The notes: generated by a model not told the origin, from the sequence alone. A stretch of 64,000 nt of DNA from Nisaea sp. (GCF_017640745.1 NZ_JAEPQA010000005.1:89087-153086); one strand, 5' to 3'. Counted from the first letter of the stretch, positions 26,964-38,780 are shown. Program-made: numbers and translations.

Positions 26964-27287
26964 TGCGGCCCCCTTCCGACGGTCGTTGATCGGGCGAATA
27001 TGCTGCCCGCGAAATAATGTGTCGATAGGGGGCAGTGAATTCGCAACGATCAAACCAAAGTCATCTCCGCCGCCCGCAAGTTTGCGCGCGCCCGGGCAAA
27101 GGACGGAACTTTGTTTCGCGGGCAGGTTCGCGAATCAGGGAAGACGCTGCCGATGGCTCGGACATTTCTCCCTTGCTTGCGGCAGGACCGCAGAAATAGA
27201 AGGAAGCGGCAGGCTGGTCTGCGCAGTGGCCAAGGAGTCTCCGCACGGCCTCGACGCAGAAAACCGGTTCAACAAGGATAGGATTCG
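26964..27287. other. 324-bp divergent intergenic region, no gene seen
   Basis: The spacer between the AceE-like gene (minus) and the glycosyltransferase fusion (plus) holds no convincing coding frame on either strand. It must contain both promoters. AAGGATAGGATTCG directly before 27288 provides the ribosome binding site of the plus-strand gene. I see no palindrome longer than chance expectation. Confidence 0.5.
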
Positions 27288-28652
27288 ATGGCCCCGAAAG
27301 TTACAGCGATCACCACCTTCAACAGGAAGGGGCTGGAACAATATGGGCGCACTGCGATCAGCAGTTTTCTGCAGCACTGGCCGTCCGAGGTGGACCTCGT
27401 GGTCTATTCGGAAGGCTTCGATCTCGAGCCTGCGCAGCGTATCCGCAGCATTTCGCTGAACGAGGCCGCGCCGCGGCTTGTCACCTTCAAGAACCACTAC
27501 AGCAAGCAGCCCATGGCAGCCGGTCATACGAAGACTGGCTACGACTACAATTTCGATGCCGTCCGCTTCGCGCACAAAATGTTCGCCATGTTCGCGGCCG
27601 CCGGGACACTCGAGACCGATTATCTGGTCTGGCTCGACGGCGACGTCGTCACCCAAGCGGACGTTCCCGAGAGCTTTATACCCCGGATCATGCAAGGCGT
27701 CTTCGCCGTCTATCTCGGGCGCAAGGGAATGCACAGCGAAACCGGCTTCCTCTGTTTCGATCTGCGCCATCCGGAAGCGAAGCCATTCTTCGAAACCATG
27801 GAACGGATCTACCTCACCGGGGAACTGTTCAAGCTGAACGCCTGGCACGACTGCGAGGTGTTCGATGTGACACGCACCGTCTTCGAAGCGCAGGGCAAGA
27901 TCAGGACACGTGACCTTTCGGCAGACCTTGAGACCCTCGACCCGTTTTCGGAAAGCTGCCTTTCCGCCTATATGAGCCACTTCAAGGGCCAGCCGAAGAC
28001 CGAGGACGGCGCCGAGGATCAGGGCTCGATCGAGACCTTGAACAATCCGCGCCGCTACGAGCAGATCCTGCGTCTGATCGACGCCTTCAAACCGGAAACG
28101 ATCGTCGAGGTCGGAACCTGGAACGGGCGCCGCGCGATCGAGATGGCGCGTCAGGGGCTGCGCCGCAGGGACCGTATCCACTATACCGGATACGACCTGT
28201 TCGACGACGCGACTCCGGAAAACGACTCCGAAGAGCTGAACGGCAAGAGCCCTGTGACGCTGGCGGCGGTCGACGCTGCGCTCGCCGCATTCGAAACCGC
28301 CAATCCGGGGTTCAGCTATCGCCTCGTCCGCGGAAATTCGATCGCCACCCTGGAAGCCCAGCACGCCGATTTCTGCTTCATCGACGGCGGGCATGCCTGC
28401 GAGACGATCTCGCACGATTTCTCGAAGCTGAAAGGTTCGGACATCCTCGTGTTCGACGACTACTATCTGGACGGGGCCGATACCGGCGCGTTCGGATGCA
28501 ACAAGCTGCTTGAAACCATCCCGCATCTTGTTCTTCCGGTCACCGACAGGTTCTCCAATGGCCTCGCCATAGCGCTCGCGGTGACGGCAACGCCGGCAAA
28601 GCTGGCCGAAATCAAATCGCTGTTTCCACATGCATCGGGCAGAAGCGTATGA
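27288..28652 (+). CDS. Fusion of GT-A-like glycosyltransferase and class I methyltransferase
   Basis: A 454-residue two-domain protein. Residues 1 to about 235 look like a GT-A-type glycosyltransferase: a start VTAITTFNRKGL and a metal/nucleotide-sugar DxD motif (Asp117-Gly-Asp119 in YLVWLDGDVV), then SETGFLCFDLRHP. Residues about 255-445 are a SAM-dependent methyltransferase (Methyltransf_24-like) with motif I IVEVGTWNGRRA at about 272-283 and a DFCFIDGGHACETIS acidic loop later. Both domains appear intact. The gene overlaps gmd by 4 bases (ATGA), so the product probably acts on a GDP-deoxymannose-derived glycan. Which sugar is methylated is unknown. Confidence 0.72.
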   Translation: MAPKVTAITTFNRKGLEQYGRTAISSFLQHWPSEVDLVVYSEGFDLEPAQRIRSISLNEAAPRLVTFKNHYSKQPMAAGHTKTGYDYNFDAVRFAHKMFAMFAAAGTLETDYLVWLDGDVVTQADVPESFIPRIMQGVFAVYLGRKGMHSETGFLCFDLRHPEAKPFFETMERIYLTGELFKLNAWHDCEVFDVTRTVFEAQGKIRTRDLSADLETLDPFSESCLSAYMSHFKGQPKTEDGAEDQGSIETLNNPRRYEQILRLIDAFKPETIVEVGTWNGRRAIEMARQGLRRRDRIHYTGYDLFDDATPENDSEELNGKSPVTLAAVDAALAAFETANPGFSYRLVRGNSIATLEAQHADFCFIDGGHACETISHDFSKLKGSDILVFDDYYLDGADTGAFGCNKLLETIPHLVLPVTDRFSNGLAIALAVTATPAKLAEIKSLFPHASGRSV

Positions 28653-29680
28653 AGACCGCTCTCATCACCGGCATCACCGGTCAGGACGGCGCCTACCTCG
28701 CCCGGCATCTTCTGAACGAAGGCTACAGGGTGGTGGGAACGCGCCGTCGCTCGGCAAGCACCAATACCTGGCGCCTCGACGAACTCGGCATCACCGACCG
28801 GGTCGAGATCGCAACCATCGAGATGCTGGAATTCGGGAGCATCCTCTCCGCCCTGCAGGAGAGCAAGCCGGACGAGATCTACAATCTCGCGGCCCAGAGC
28901 TTCGTCGGCGCCTCTTTCGGGCAGCCTATCTTCACGATGGAGGCCAACGCCGTCGCGGTCTACCGGCTGCTTGAATCCATCCGGATCGTCAACCCTGAGG
29001 CCCGGCTTTACCAGGCCTCCACCTCGGAGATGTTCGGCGGCATCAGCGCCGAAAGCCTGAACGAGACCTCCCGCTTCTATCCGAAGAGCCCCTACGCGGT
29101 CTCCAAGGTCGCCGCGCATATGGCGACGACGAACTATCGCGAGGCGCACGGGATGTTCTGCTGCAACGGCATCCTGTTCAATCATGAGTCCCCGCTCCGC
29201 GGCGCGGAATTCGTCACCCGGAAGATCACGACCAACCTCGCCCGGATCGCCCTCGGCGACGACCGGCCGCTCACGCTCGGGAATATCGACGCCCGGCGTG
29301 ACTGGGGATATGCGGAGGACTATTGCCGCGGCATGCACATGATGATGACGCGCGGGACGGCGTCCGATTATGTGCTCGCCACCGGCGTCAGTATCAGTGT
29401 CCGGGACTTCTTCCAGCATGCCGCCGAGGCGCTCGGGATGGAGATCGTCTTCGAGGGCAAAGGCGCCGAGGAGGTCGCGCATGATCGCAAGTCGGGAAAA
29501 TGCGTGCTCAGGATCGACCCGGGCCAGTATCGCCCGGCCGAGGTGAAGACGCTGATCGGCGATGCATCCAAGGCCCGGCGCGAGCTCGGCTGGGCTCCGG
29601 AGGTCGAGGTCGGCGGTCTCGCGGCCATGATGGCGCGGAGCGACCTCGAGAGATTGAAACGCGGAGCGACCTTACTCTAG
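28649..29680 (+). CDS. gmd: GDP-mannose 4,6-dehydratase
   Basis: A 343-residue short-chain dehydratase that converts GDP-mannose to GDP-4-keto-6-deoxymannose, the precursor of GDP-fucose, rhamnose or perosamine. It has the NADP-binding GITGQDGAYLA motif at residue 8, AAQSFVGASF, the active-site STSEMFG (Thr and Glu), and the catalytic pair in YAVSKVA. GDP-binding residues in NHESPLRG and RRDWGYAEDY also match. It is translationally coupled to the upstream fusion gene. No reductase or aminotransferase follows, so the later sugar steps must be encoded elsewhere. Confidence 0.94.
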   Translation: MKTALITGITGQDGAYLARHLLNEGYRVVGTRRRSASTNTWRLDELGITDRVEIATIEMLEFGSILSALQESKPDEIYNLAAQSFVGASFGQPIFTMEANAVAVYRLLESIRIVNPEARLYQASTSEMFGGISAESLNETSRFYPKSPYAVSKVAAHMATTNYREAHGMFCCNGILFNHESPLRGAEFVTRKITTNLARIALGDDRPLTLGNIDARRDWGYAEDYCRGMHMMMTRGTASDYVLATGVSISVRDFFQHAAEALGMEIVFEGKGAEEVAHDRKSGKCVLRIDPGQYRPAEVKTLIGDASKARRELGWAPEVEVGGLAAMMARSDLERLKRGATLL

Positions 29681-29737
29681 CGCCGCGCGGCACCGGTCAG
29701 CGGATGCGGCAGTTTGCACGTCGAGGAGGCGTTGCCC

Positions 29738-30487
29738 GTGAATGACAGGATAAAATCCACCGACGACGCCCTCGCGGAGATCGCACAGTACGAACGAGGC
29801 ATGCCGTTCTTCAAGATGCGGGTTGGCGACGCGGTCCTCCGCATCGCGGTCCCGAACCATAAGTGCCTTTATTTCGCGACGTCATACGAGACCCGCGAGG
29901 CCGAGACGAACGACTGGATAAGATCCTTCCCCGACGACGCGGTGTTTTTCGATGTCGGCGCCAATATTGGGATCTTCAGCCTCCTGGCATCCGTCTGGAC
30001 GAACGCGCGGATCGTCGCCTTCGAGCCTCATTTCGCGAGTTACTACGCGATGGTCAGAACCCTGCTCGAGAACGGGCTGCAGCAGCGCGTGCGTGCCTTT
30101 CCCCTCGCGCTGACAGACCGATCCGAATTCGGCAGCTTCTTCGTTGCGGACAGCACCGCCGGAAAGAGCCTGAACCAGTTTGGCGCGCCGAACCCGCAAT
30201 ACCAGGCGACGGGAGACGAATTCATCGAGCTTGCCGCCGTATCGACGACGCTGGACCGGTTTGTCTCCGAGTCCGCGATCGTCCCAACCCATATCAAGAT
30301 CGACGTGGACGGTCTGGAACTCGCGGTTCTGCAGGGAGCGCACAATACATTGGCGCATCCGTCAATGTCAGCGGTGATGGTCGAGCTGGAAGGCGAGGAA
30401 CAGCCCCAGATCATCGACTTCATGCGTGACATGGGATATGCGCGCGTCAACGGGGGAACGCCGAACGCGATCTTCCTTCGCTCCTGA
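29738..30487 (+). CDS. FkbM-family methyltransferase
   Basis: A 249-residue SAM-dependent O-methyltransferase of the FkbM family. Motif I is FFDVGANIGIFSLLAS, followed by RIVAFEPHFASYYAM (the acidic ribose-binding Glu), and later HIKIDVDGLELAVLQGA, all diagnostic. The best start is GTG at 29738 because GAGGAGG lies 8 bases upstream; a TTG at 29714 is possible but has no site. It follows gmd by 57 bp in the same direction, suggesting that it methylates a surface glycan made by this cluster. Confidence 0.85.
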   Translation: MNDRIKSTDDALAEIAQYERGMPFFKMRVGDAVLRIAVPNHKCLYFATSYETREAETNDWIRSFPDDAVFFDVGANIGIFSLLASVWTNARIVAFEPHFASYYAMVRTLLENGLQQRVRAFPLALTDRSEFGSFFVADSTAGKSLNQFGAPNPQYQATGDEFIELAAVSTTLDRFVSESAIVPTHIKIDVDGLELAVLQGAHNTLAHPSMSAVMVELEGEEQPQIIDFMRDMGYARVNGGTPNAIFLRS

Positions 30488-30497
30488 TAGCGGACAA

Positions 30498-32333
30498 TCA
30501 GGCGCTTGCCGGCACCTTGTCGTGATCCCGCTGTTCCCGCATCTGTTCGCGCCACATCGCCGCGTAAACACCGCCAGATGCGAGGAGGTCCGCGTGACTG
30601 CCCCGCTCGGCGATCTCGCCGTCGCGCAGCACGATGATCTCGTGCGCATCGATCACCGTCGAGAGCCGGTGTGCGATGACGAGCGTCGTGTAGTTCTGGC
30701 TGACCTCGGAGAGGCTGCTCTGGATCGCCTTTTCCGTCTGGCTGTCGAGCGCCGACGTCGCCTCGTCGAACAGGAAGATCTTCGGACGTTTCAGCAGCGT
30801 GCGGGCGATCGCGACGCGCTGCTTTTCCCCGCCGGATAGCTTCAGGCCGCGCTCGCCGACTGTCGTCTCGTAACCGTCCGGCAGGCTCGTGACGAAGTCG
30901 TGGATGCTGGCGAGCCTTGCCGCTTCCTCCACTTCCTCGCGGCTCGCCGAGGGACGGCCATAGGCGATGTTGTAGAAGATCGTGTCATTGAACAGCACCG
31001 TGTCCTGCGGAACGATGCCGATGGCGCGCCGCAAGCTGTCCTGGGTCACGGTGCGGATATCCTGCCCGTCGATCAGGATGGCCCCGTCGTCGATATCGTA
31101 GAAGCGGAACAGCAGGCGCGAGATCGTCGATTTGCCGGCGCCGCTCGGCCCGACCAGCGCGACGGTCTTCCCTGCCGGGACCTCGAAACTGATGCCTTTC
31201 AGGATCGGCCGCGCGGCGGAATAACCGAACTTGACGTCTTCGAAACGCACCTGCCCCTGGTCAACCACGAGCTCCTTGGCGTCCGGCGCATCCTCGATCT
31301 CGCGCTCCTCGTCGAGCAGGCGGAACATCTGCTCCATGTCGGTCAGCGATTGCTTGATCTCGCGATAGACGAAGCCGAGGAAGTTGAGCGGCAGGTAGAG
31401 CTGGATCAGGTAGGTGTTCACCATGACGAAATCGCCGACCGTCGCCCGGCCTGCCGCGATATCTCCGCCGGCGAGGATCATCACCAGCGTCAGCCCCGCG
31501 GCGATGATCCCGCCCTGCCCGACATTGACCAGCGAGAGGCTGGTGCGGCTCTGCACCGCCGCGTCCTCGTAGGAACGCATGGACTGGTCGAAACGCTCCT
31601 CCTCGTGCCGCTCGTTCCCGAAATACTTCACCGTCTCGTAGTTCAGCAGACTGTCGATCGCCCGCGTGGTCGCCCGGTTGTCCATCGAGTTCATTTTCCG
31701 GCGGAACTTCAGGCGCCATTCGGTGATCAGCGTGGTGAAGAGGATGTAGGAGCCGATGGTGCCGAAGGTGACCACCGCGTAGCGGTAGTCGAACATCGCC
31801 CAGAGAATGCCGCAGACCAGCAGGATCTCGAACAACGTCGGCAGGATGTTGAAGAGCATGAAGTTGAGCAGGAACTCGATCGCCTTCGTGCCGCGTTCGA
31901 TGACCCGCGAGATCCCTCCGGTCTGCCGGTCGAGATGGAACCTGAGGGACAACTGGTGGAGATGCCGGAAGGTCTTCAACGCTGCCATCCGGATTGCACG
32001 CTGCGCGACCCGCGCGAAGAAAAATTCCCGGAGCTGCGCGAAGGCCTGCTGCCCGAGACGGGTCAGGCCATAGGCGACGATGATCCAGATCAGGACCGTG
32101 AAGTCGAACTTGTCACCGCCGGAAATCAGGTCGACGGCGTCTTTGTAGAGGATCGGGACATAGACCGACGCCCCCTTGGCGAGCGCGAGACAAAGCAGCG
32201 CGATCACCACCCGCGCCCGCATCTCGAACTGCCCCTTTGGCCAGAGATACGGCAGGAGCGTCTTCACCGTCTGGATATCGGCCGTCGCCGGAGCGTCGGA
32301 TTCGGTGAGGTTCGCGGTCGGGCGACGGGGCAT
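30498..32333 (-). CDS. ATM1-type ABC exporter (fused membrane and ATPase domains)
   Basis: A half-transporter of about 611 residues, with an N-terminal six-helix membrane domain (hydrophobic segments spread over residues about 45-330) followed by the ATPase: Walker A GPSGAGKSTI, signature LSGGEKQRVAIA, Walker B IFLFDEATSALD. The motif NYETVKYFGNERHE in the membrane domain is typical of the mitochondrial ATM1/HMT1 and bacterial AtmA group, which export glutathione-linked metal or sulfur species. Placement beside the suf operon fits this. The start at 32333 is preferred over one at 32375, though neither has a strong ribosome binding site. Confidence 0.88.
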   Translation of the reverse strand: MPRRPTANLTESDAPATADIQTVKTLLPYLWPKGQFEMRARVVIALLCLALAKGASVYVPILYKDAVDLISGGDKFDFTVLIWIIVAYGLTRLGQQAFAQLREFFFARVAQRAIRMAALKTFRHLHQLSLRFHLDRQTGGISRVIERGTKAIEFLLNFMLFNILPTLFEILLVCGILWAMFDYRYAVVTFGTIGSYILFTTLITEWRLKFRRKMNSMDNRATTRAIDSLLNYETVKYFGNERHEEERFDQSMRSYEDAAVQSRTSLSLVNVGQGGIIAAGLTLVMILAGGDIAAGRATVGDFVMVNTYLIQLYLPLNFLGFVYREIKQSLTDMEQMFRLLDEEREIEDAPDAKELVVDQGQVRFEDVKFGYSAARPILKGISFEVPAGKTVALVGPSGAGKSTISRLLFRFYDIDDGAILIDGQDIRTVTQDSLRRAIGIVPQDTVLFNDTIFYNIAYGRPSASREEVEEAARLASIHDFVTSLPDGYETTVGERGLKLSGGEKQRVAIARTLLKRPKIFLFDEATSALDSQTEKAIQSSLSEVSQNYTTLVIAHRLSTVIDAHEIIVLRDGEIAERGSHADLLASGGVYAAMWREQMREQRDHDKVPASA

Positions 32334-32610
32334 GAAATTTCCAGTCAGGCGGAAGGGAGCAGTACTGAGCCCCATATTTGTTCGATGAATATGGAACTAT
32401 TATTCGCAGGCGCGAGTCCAGCGTCAACCTCGCGCCCGGCAGCGAGACTAGATCCTACACTTAGGGAAGTTGACGGCCCGGGACCGCGAATCCGTCGCGG
32501 AAAGAAACCGGTGCTGTCGAGTTTACCGCGAGCATCGCAGGAGCAAACCCGTCGGGTCAGGAGATGAGGCTCCAGTCCCCGGATGAGATGGCTCTGCTCT
32601 TAAGAGAGCC

Positions 32611-32964
32611 TCAGGAGGCGACGTTGAAGCTCTCGCCGCAGCCGCAGCGGCTGGTCTCGTTCGGGTTCTTGAAGACGAAGCCCGAATAATACTTGTCCTG
32701 CTGGAAATCCATCTCGGAGCCGAGGATGAACATGACCGAGGCCGGGTCGACGAAGATCGTCACGCCCTTGTCCTCAACCACATCCTCAAATTTCTTCCGC
32801 TCCTTGGCATACTCGACGAAATAGCTGAGACCGGAGCAGCCTTTCGCCTTCACGCCGACGCGCAGCCCGAGAACGCCGTCCTCCGGATTGGCCGCCATCA
32901 GGTCCTTGACCCTGCCGGCGGCTGCGTCGGTCAATGTGATCGGGGCTTTACCGGGTTGAAACAT
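32611..32964 (-). CDS. sufA: Iron-sulfur cluster carrier SufA (HesB/IscA family)
   Basis: A 117-residue A-type carrier that receives and passes on iron-sulfur clusters. The three family cysteines are Cys43 (KGCSGLSY) and Cys107 plus Cys109 (SRCGCGESF). The start at 32964 gives the usual N-terminus. It is the last gene of the suf operon, 59 bp after sufT. Downstream at 32590-32610 there is a short 6-bp hairpin without U-tract that may mark the operon end. Confidence 0.92.
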   Translation of the reverse strand: MFQPGKAPITLTDAAAGRVKDLMAANPEDGVLGLRVGVKAKGCSGLSYFVEYAKERKKFEDVVEDKGVTIFVDPASVMFILGSEMDFQQDKYYSGFVFKNPNETSRCGCGESFNVAS

Positions 32965-33023
32965 GATGTCTCTGTCCTCTGATGAGCCTGCCCTTTCAAT
33001 ATAATGATGAGGCAGATCAGTTT

Positions 33024-33428
33024 CTAGAACATGTTGAGGGCAAGGCGCGCTTCGTCGCTCATCCGTTCGGGATTCCACGGCGGGTCCCAGGTCAGTTCCA
33101 CCTGCACGCGCCCGACGCCCTCCACGGAGGCCGCCTTCTCGGCGACGTCGATCGGAAGCTGTCCGGCCACCGGACAGGCCGGTGCCGTCAGGGACATCAC
33201 GATCCGAACGTCTCCGTTCTCCGAAATGGCGATCTCGTAGATCAGTCCGAGCTCGTAGATATCGACCGGAATTTCCGGGTCGTAGACTTCCTTCAGCGCG
33301 AGAATGATCGCGTCTTCTTTGGCAACCGCAACGCCTGCAGCGAGCGGCTCGCCCCGTTCCGCGACGATCCCCTCTTCCGGCGGCGGAAGATCGAGGAAGT
33401 CGTGCATACCCGGACCATGCGGCATCAT
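33024..33428 (-). CDS. sufT: SufT-like DUF59/MIP18 family Fe-S assembly protein
   Basis: A 134-residue protein of the MIP18/DUF59 family that helps mature iron-sulfur proteins. The core is ALKEVYDPEIPVDIYELGLIYE followed by VRIVMSLTAPACPVAGQLP, with the conserved cysteine, and WDPPWNPERMSDEAR. A Pro/Glu-rich stretch precedes it. The start at 33428 overlaps the sufS stop by 4 bases (ATGA). It is placed between sufS and sufA, as usual in alphaproteobacterial suf operons. Confidence 0.9.
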   Translation of the reverse strand: MMPHGPGMHDFLDLPPPEEGIVAERGEPLAAGVAVAKEDAIILALKEVYDPEIPVDIYELGLIYEIAISENGDVRIVMSLTAPACPVAGQLPIDVAEKAASVEGVGRVQVELTWDPPWNPERMSDEARLALNMF

Positions 33429-34654
33429 GCGAAAATCTCCCTCACCTTTTCGAGGCTGTCGGCGAGCGCGTCGATGTCCTGGCGCGTGTTGTACATGCCG
33501 AGGCTTGCACGGGCCATCGCCGGAACGTCGAACCGCTCCATTAGCGGCTGCGCGCAATGGTGCCCCGCGCGGACCGCGACGCCGGCCTGATCGATAATCG
33601 TCGAGATGTCATGAGGGTGCGCGCAATCCATGACGAAGGACAACACACTCGCCTTACCCGGTGCTGTGCCGATAAGCCTGAGGCCCTCGACGGAGGCGAG
33701 ACGCTGGGTCGCGTATTTCAGCACGTCGGTCTCATGGGCGCCGATCGCCGCCATGCCGATCTTCTCGACATAATCCACCGCCGCTCCGAGACCGACCGCC
33801 TGGACGATCGGCGGGGTCCCCGCCTCGAACTTGTGCGGCAGGTCCGCCCAGGTCGATTTCTCGAAGGTGACGGTATTGATCATGTCCCCGCCGCCCTGCA
33901 CCGGCGGCATCTTCTCCAGCACTTCTTCCTTGCCGTAGAGGATGCCGATCCCGGTCGGGCCATAGAGCTTGTGACCGGAGAAGGCGTAGAAGTCGCAGTC
34001 GAGATCCTGCACGTCGACCGGCATGTGGGTCACGCCCTGGGCGCCGTCGACCACAAGCACCGCACCAGCCTTGTGCGCCAGCGCCGCGATCTCCTTCACC
34101 GGCAATACTGTGCCGAGCACGTTGGAGACATGGGGAACGGAAATCAGCTTGGTCTTCTCGGTGATCAGCGCCTCGAGATCGGCGATATGGAACGCCCCCT
34201 CGTCGTCGACGTCGACGACCTTGAGCGCCAGGCCCTTCTCGTCCCGCACCATCTGCCACGGCACGATGTTGGAATGGTGCTCCATCGTCGTGATGATGAT
34301 CTCGTCGCCTTTCTCGAGAAAGGCGCGGGCGTAGGAATGCGCCACGAGATTGAGCGCGTCCGTCGTGCCGCGGGTATAGATCACCTCGTGACTGTGGCGG
34401 GCATTGATGAAGCGCTGCACCTTTTCCCGGGCACCCTCGTAGCGCGCGGTCGCCAGCTCGCTCAGATAATGCAGTCCGCGATGCACATTCGCATACTCGG
34501 CCTCGTACATCCGCGTGACCGCCTCGATGACCTGCCGCGGCTTCTGCGCCGACGCGGCGGAGTCGAGGAAGACCAGCGGCTTGCCGCGGACTTCCGTCGA
34601 AAGGATCGGAAAATCCCGGCGGATCGCTTCGACGTCGTAGGCCAGCTCGTTCAT
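33425..34654 (-). CDS. sufS: Cysteine desulfurase SufS
   Basis: A 409-residue PLP enzyme that takes sulfur from cysteine for cluster assembly. It shows the PLP-stacking His126 in TTMEHHSN, the Schiff-base Lys229 in SGHKLYGPTG, and the catalytic Cys367 in RAGHHCAQPL. This is the group II (SufS/CsdA) pattern. The ATG at 34654 overlaps the sufD stop by one base (TGATG). No sufE or sufU gene is inside the operon; a partner must lie elsewhere. Confidence 0.95.
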   Translation of the reverse strand: MNELAYDVEAIRRDFPILSTEVRGKPLVFLDSAASAQKPRQVIEAVTRMYEAEYANVHRGLHYLSELATARYEGAREKVQRFINARHSHEVIYTRGTTDALNLVAHSYARAFLEKGDEIIITTMEHHSNIVPWQMVRDEKGLALKVVDVDDEGAFHIADLEALITEKTKLISVPHVSNVLGTVLPVKEIAALAHKAGAVLVVDGAQGVTHMPVDVQDLDCDFYAFSGHKLYGPTGIGILYGKEEVLEKMPPVQGGGDMINTVTFEKSTWADLPHKFEAGTPPIVQAVGLGAAVDYVEKIGMAAIGAHETDVLKYATQRLASVEGLRLIGTAPGKASVLSFVMDCAHPHDISTIIDQAGVAVRAGHHCAQPLMERFDVPAMARASLGMYNTRQDIDALADSLEKVREIFA

Positions 34655-35964
34655 CACGCAGCATCCTCCCGAGCAATCCGCTCGGCCAGCCAGTCGGAGA
34701 TCTTCTCGCCGAATGCGCGGGCGACCTTGTCGACCCGGATCTCGTCCAGCGCGTCGCGCAGGTAAGCCTCGATCAGCATGTTGCGCGCGTCGTGCTCGCT
34801 GATGCCGCGAGCCTTCAGGTAGAAGAGCTGCTCGGCATCAAGCTCGCCCACGGTCGCACCATGGCTGCACTTGACGTCGTCGGCATAGATCTCCAACTCC
34901 GGCTTGCTGTCGATCTCGGCCTTGCGGGAGAGCAACAGTGCGCGGTTCATCTGGTATCCGTCGGTCTTCTGCGCAGGGCGCTGCACCAGGATCTTGCCTT
35001 GGAAGACGCCGCGGCCGTTCTCGTCCAGAACGCCCTTGTAGATCTCACGCGACTCGCTGTTCGGCTTCGCATGCTCGATGAAGGTCGTGTTGTCGAGATG
35101 CTGGTTCGCCGCCGCCATGTAGACGCCGTTCACCGCATAGAGGATCTCCGAGCCGTCGAGCTTGCTGCGGATCTCGTTGCGGGCGAGCTTCGCGCCGCAG
35201 GAAAGGGCGAAATTGTCGTAGACCGTCTTCTCGCCGCAAAGCACGTGGGTCATGGCGACGTGGTAGGCCTCGCGGGACTCGTTCTGCAGCTTGTAGTGAT
35301 GAAAGACCGCCTCGTTCTCGACCGTCACATGGGTGACAGAATTGGAGAAGTAGCCGCCCTCGCCGACATGGCTTTCGACCACGGTAGCCTTGGCGTTCGG
35401 GCCGACCCAGATCACGTTGCGCGGGGCGAAAGCGGTATTTCCAGTCCCGATCGAGATGATGTGAATCGGCTTGGCGATGTCGGCGTCCTTGGCAATTTCG
35501 ATCAGCACGCCGCCGGTGATGCCGGCCGTGCTGAGCGCCGCGAGCGGCAACCCGTCGATCGCGCTTTCGTCCTGCAGGGCATGCATGGTCACGCCGTCCT
35601 TGTATTGCAGCGCGTCCGCCAGCGGCGTGACCAGCAGGCCAGCCGGCAGCCTGTCGAGGTCCAGCCGGCTCTCGTCGAGACGGCCATTCACCAGGACGAT
35701 CTCGATACCCTCGATCCCGGCGATCCTGTCGCGCGGGATATCCACCGTCTCGGCACCCTTTGCCGGAGGGCTGAACTCCACGCCGCCGAGGCTTCGCAGG
35801 CTGGTATATTTCCAGGCCTCGGTCCGGTTCGTCGGCAGCCCAAGTTCCGCGAAGCGGGCGGCGCCGGCTTCGGTGACTTTCCCGAACCATTCGGGCGCAC
35901 CGTCGAGCGCCGCGGCACCGAAAGCCTTCAGCAGCGGATTGTCATGTGCCATGTCGTTCGGCAT
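34654..35964 (-). CDS. sufD: Fe-S assembly scaffold subunit SufD
   Basis: A 436-residue beta-helix protein that partners SufB and SufC in the SufBC2D scaffold. The N-terminal helical region has RTEAWKYTSLRSL and the C-terminal core DVKCSHGATVGELDAEQLFYL, with the conserved Cys-Ser-His and later RGISEHDARNML. The start at 35964 is given because GGAGAG lies a few bases before; an upstream extension to 36090 overlaps sufC and is not coding. It lies 19 bp after sufC. Confidence 0.94.
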   Translation of the reverse strand: MPNDMAHDNPLLKAFGAAALDGAPEWFGKVTEAGAARFAELGLPTNRTEAWKYTSLRSLGGVEFSPPAKGAETVDIPRDRIAGIEGIEIVLVNGRLDESRLDLDRLPAGLLVTPLADALQYKDGVTMHALQDESAIDGLPLAALSTAGITGGVLIEIAKDADIAKPIHIISIGTGNTAFAPRNVIWVGPNAKATVVESHVGEGGYFSNSVTHVTVENEAVFHHYKLQNESREAYHVAMTHVLCGEKTVYDNFALSCGAKLARNEIRSKLDGSEILYAVNGVYMAAANQHLDNTTFIEHAKPNSESREIYKGVLDENGRGVFQGKILVQRPAQKTDGYQMNRALLLSRKAEIDSKPELEIYADDVKCSHGATVGELDAEQLFYLKARGISEHDARNMLIEAYLRDALDEIRVDKVARAFGEKISDWLAERIAREDAA

Positions 35965-35983
35965 CTCTCGCTCTCCGATCCGG

Positions 35984-36745
<762 letters not shown>

Positions 36746-36785
36746 GTCTCTCTCCGAGCGTATTCTTATTTGATGATGTGGCGCG

Positions 36786-38243
<1,458 letters not shown>

Positions 38244-38292
38244 GTCTCTGTGTCCCGTGTCCTAAAGCGTCAAATCAAAAACCAAATGCCCG

Positions 38293-38763
38293 TCAGCTCT
38301 CGGCGACAGCCGGGCTCCGGGAGCCTTCCCGCACGGCCGGCCGTAGCGGGAACATTTCCGTCGGGTCCAGCAGATCGGCCAGCGTCACTTCTTCGAGCGC
38401 CGCACGCACCGCCTGGTTGACCCGGTCCCAATTACCGCTGATCGGGCAGGAGTTGCTGACCTCGCAACCGCCGTCGCCCTCCTCGACACAGGCCGTCAGC
38501 GCGATAGGGCCGTCGATCGCCTGGACGATCCGCGCCACGGTGACCTGCTCCGCCGTCACGTCAATTGAGTAACCGCCATTGGCGCCTCGGTGGGAGGTCA
38601 CGAGCCCGGTTCCGGCGAGTATCTTCAGCAGTTTGGAGACCGTCGGAAGCGGAATGGCCGTGCTGTCCGACAGCGCCGCCGCGGTCCGCACCCGGCCCGG
38701 CTCGCGCGCCATCTGGCCAAGCACCACGACCGCGTAGTCGGTCATTTTGTTGAGTTTCAGCAT
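38293..38763 (-). CDS. Rrf2-family regulator of the suf operon (IscR/SufR-like)
   Basis: A 156-residue transcription factor with an N-terminal winged helix (MTDYAVVVLGQMA, recognition region TVSKLLKILAGTGLVTSHRG) and three cysteines in the linker (ACVEEGDGGCEVSNSCPISG) suited to bind an iron-sulfur cluster. Such regulators repress suf when clusters are abundant. The start at 38763 gives the classic MLKLNKMTDYA N-terminus; an upstream extension is not family-like. A 15-bp palindrome just upstream is its probable operator, so it is likely autoregulated with the whole operon. Confidence 0.92.
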   Translation of the reverse strand: MLKLNKMTDYAVVVLGQMAREPGRVRTAAALSDSTAIPLPTVSKLLKILAGTGLVTSHRGANGGYSIDVTAEQVTVARIVQAIDGPIALTACVEEGDGGCEVSNSCPISGNWDRVNQAVRAALEEVTLADLLDPTEMFPLRPAVREGSRSPAVAES

Positions 38764-38780
38764 CGCGTCGCCCCGAATTC

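Noticed and set aside
25014..27017. Plus-strand open frame of 667 codons
   Set aside because: Antisense to the AceE-like gene whose cofactor motifs are intact; no plausible protein features.
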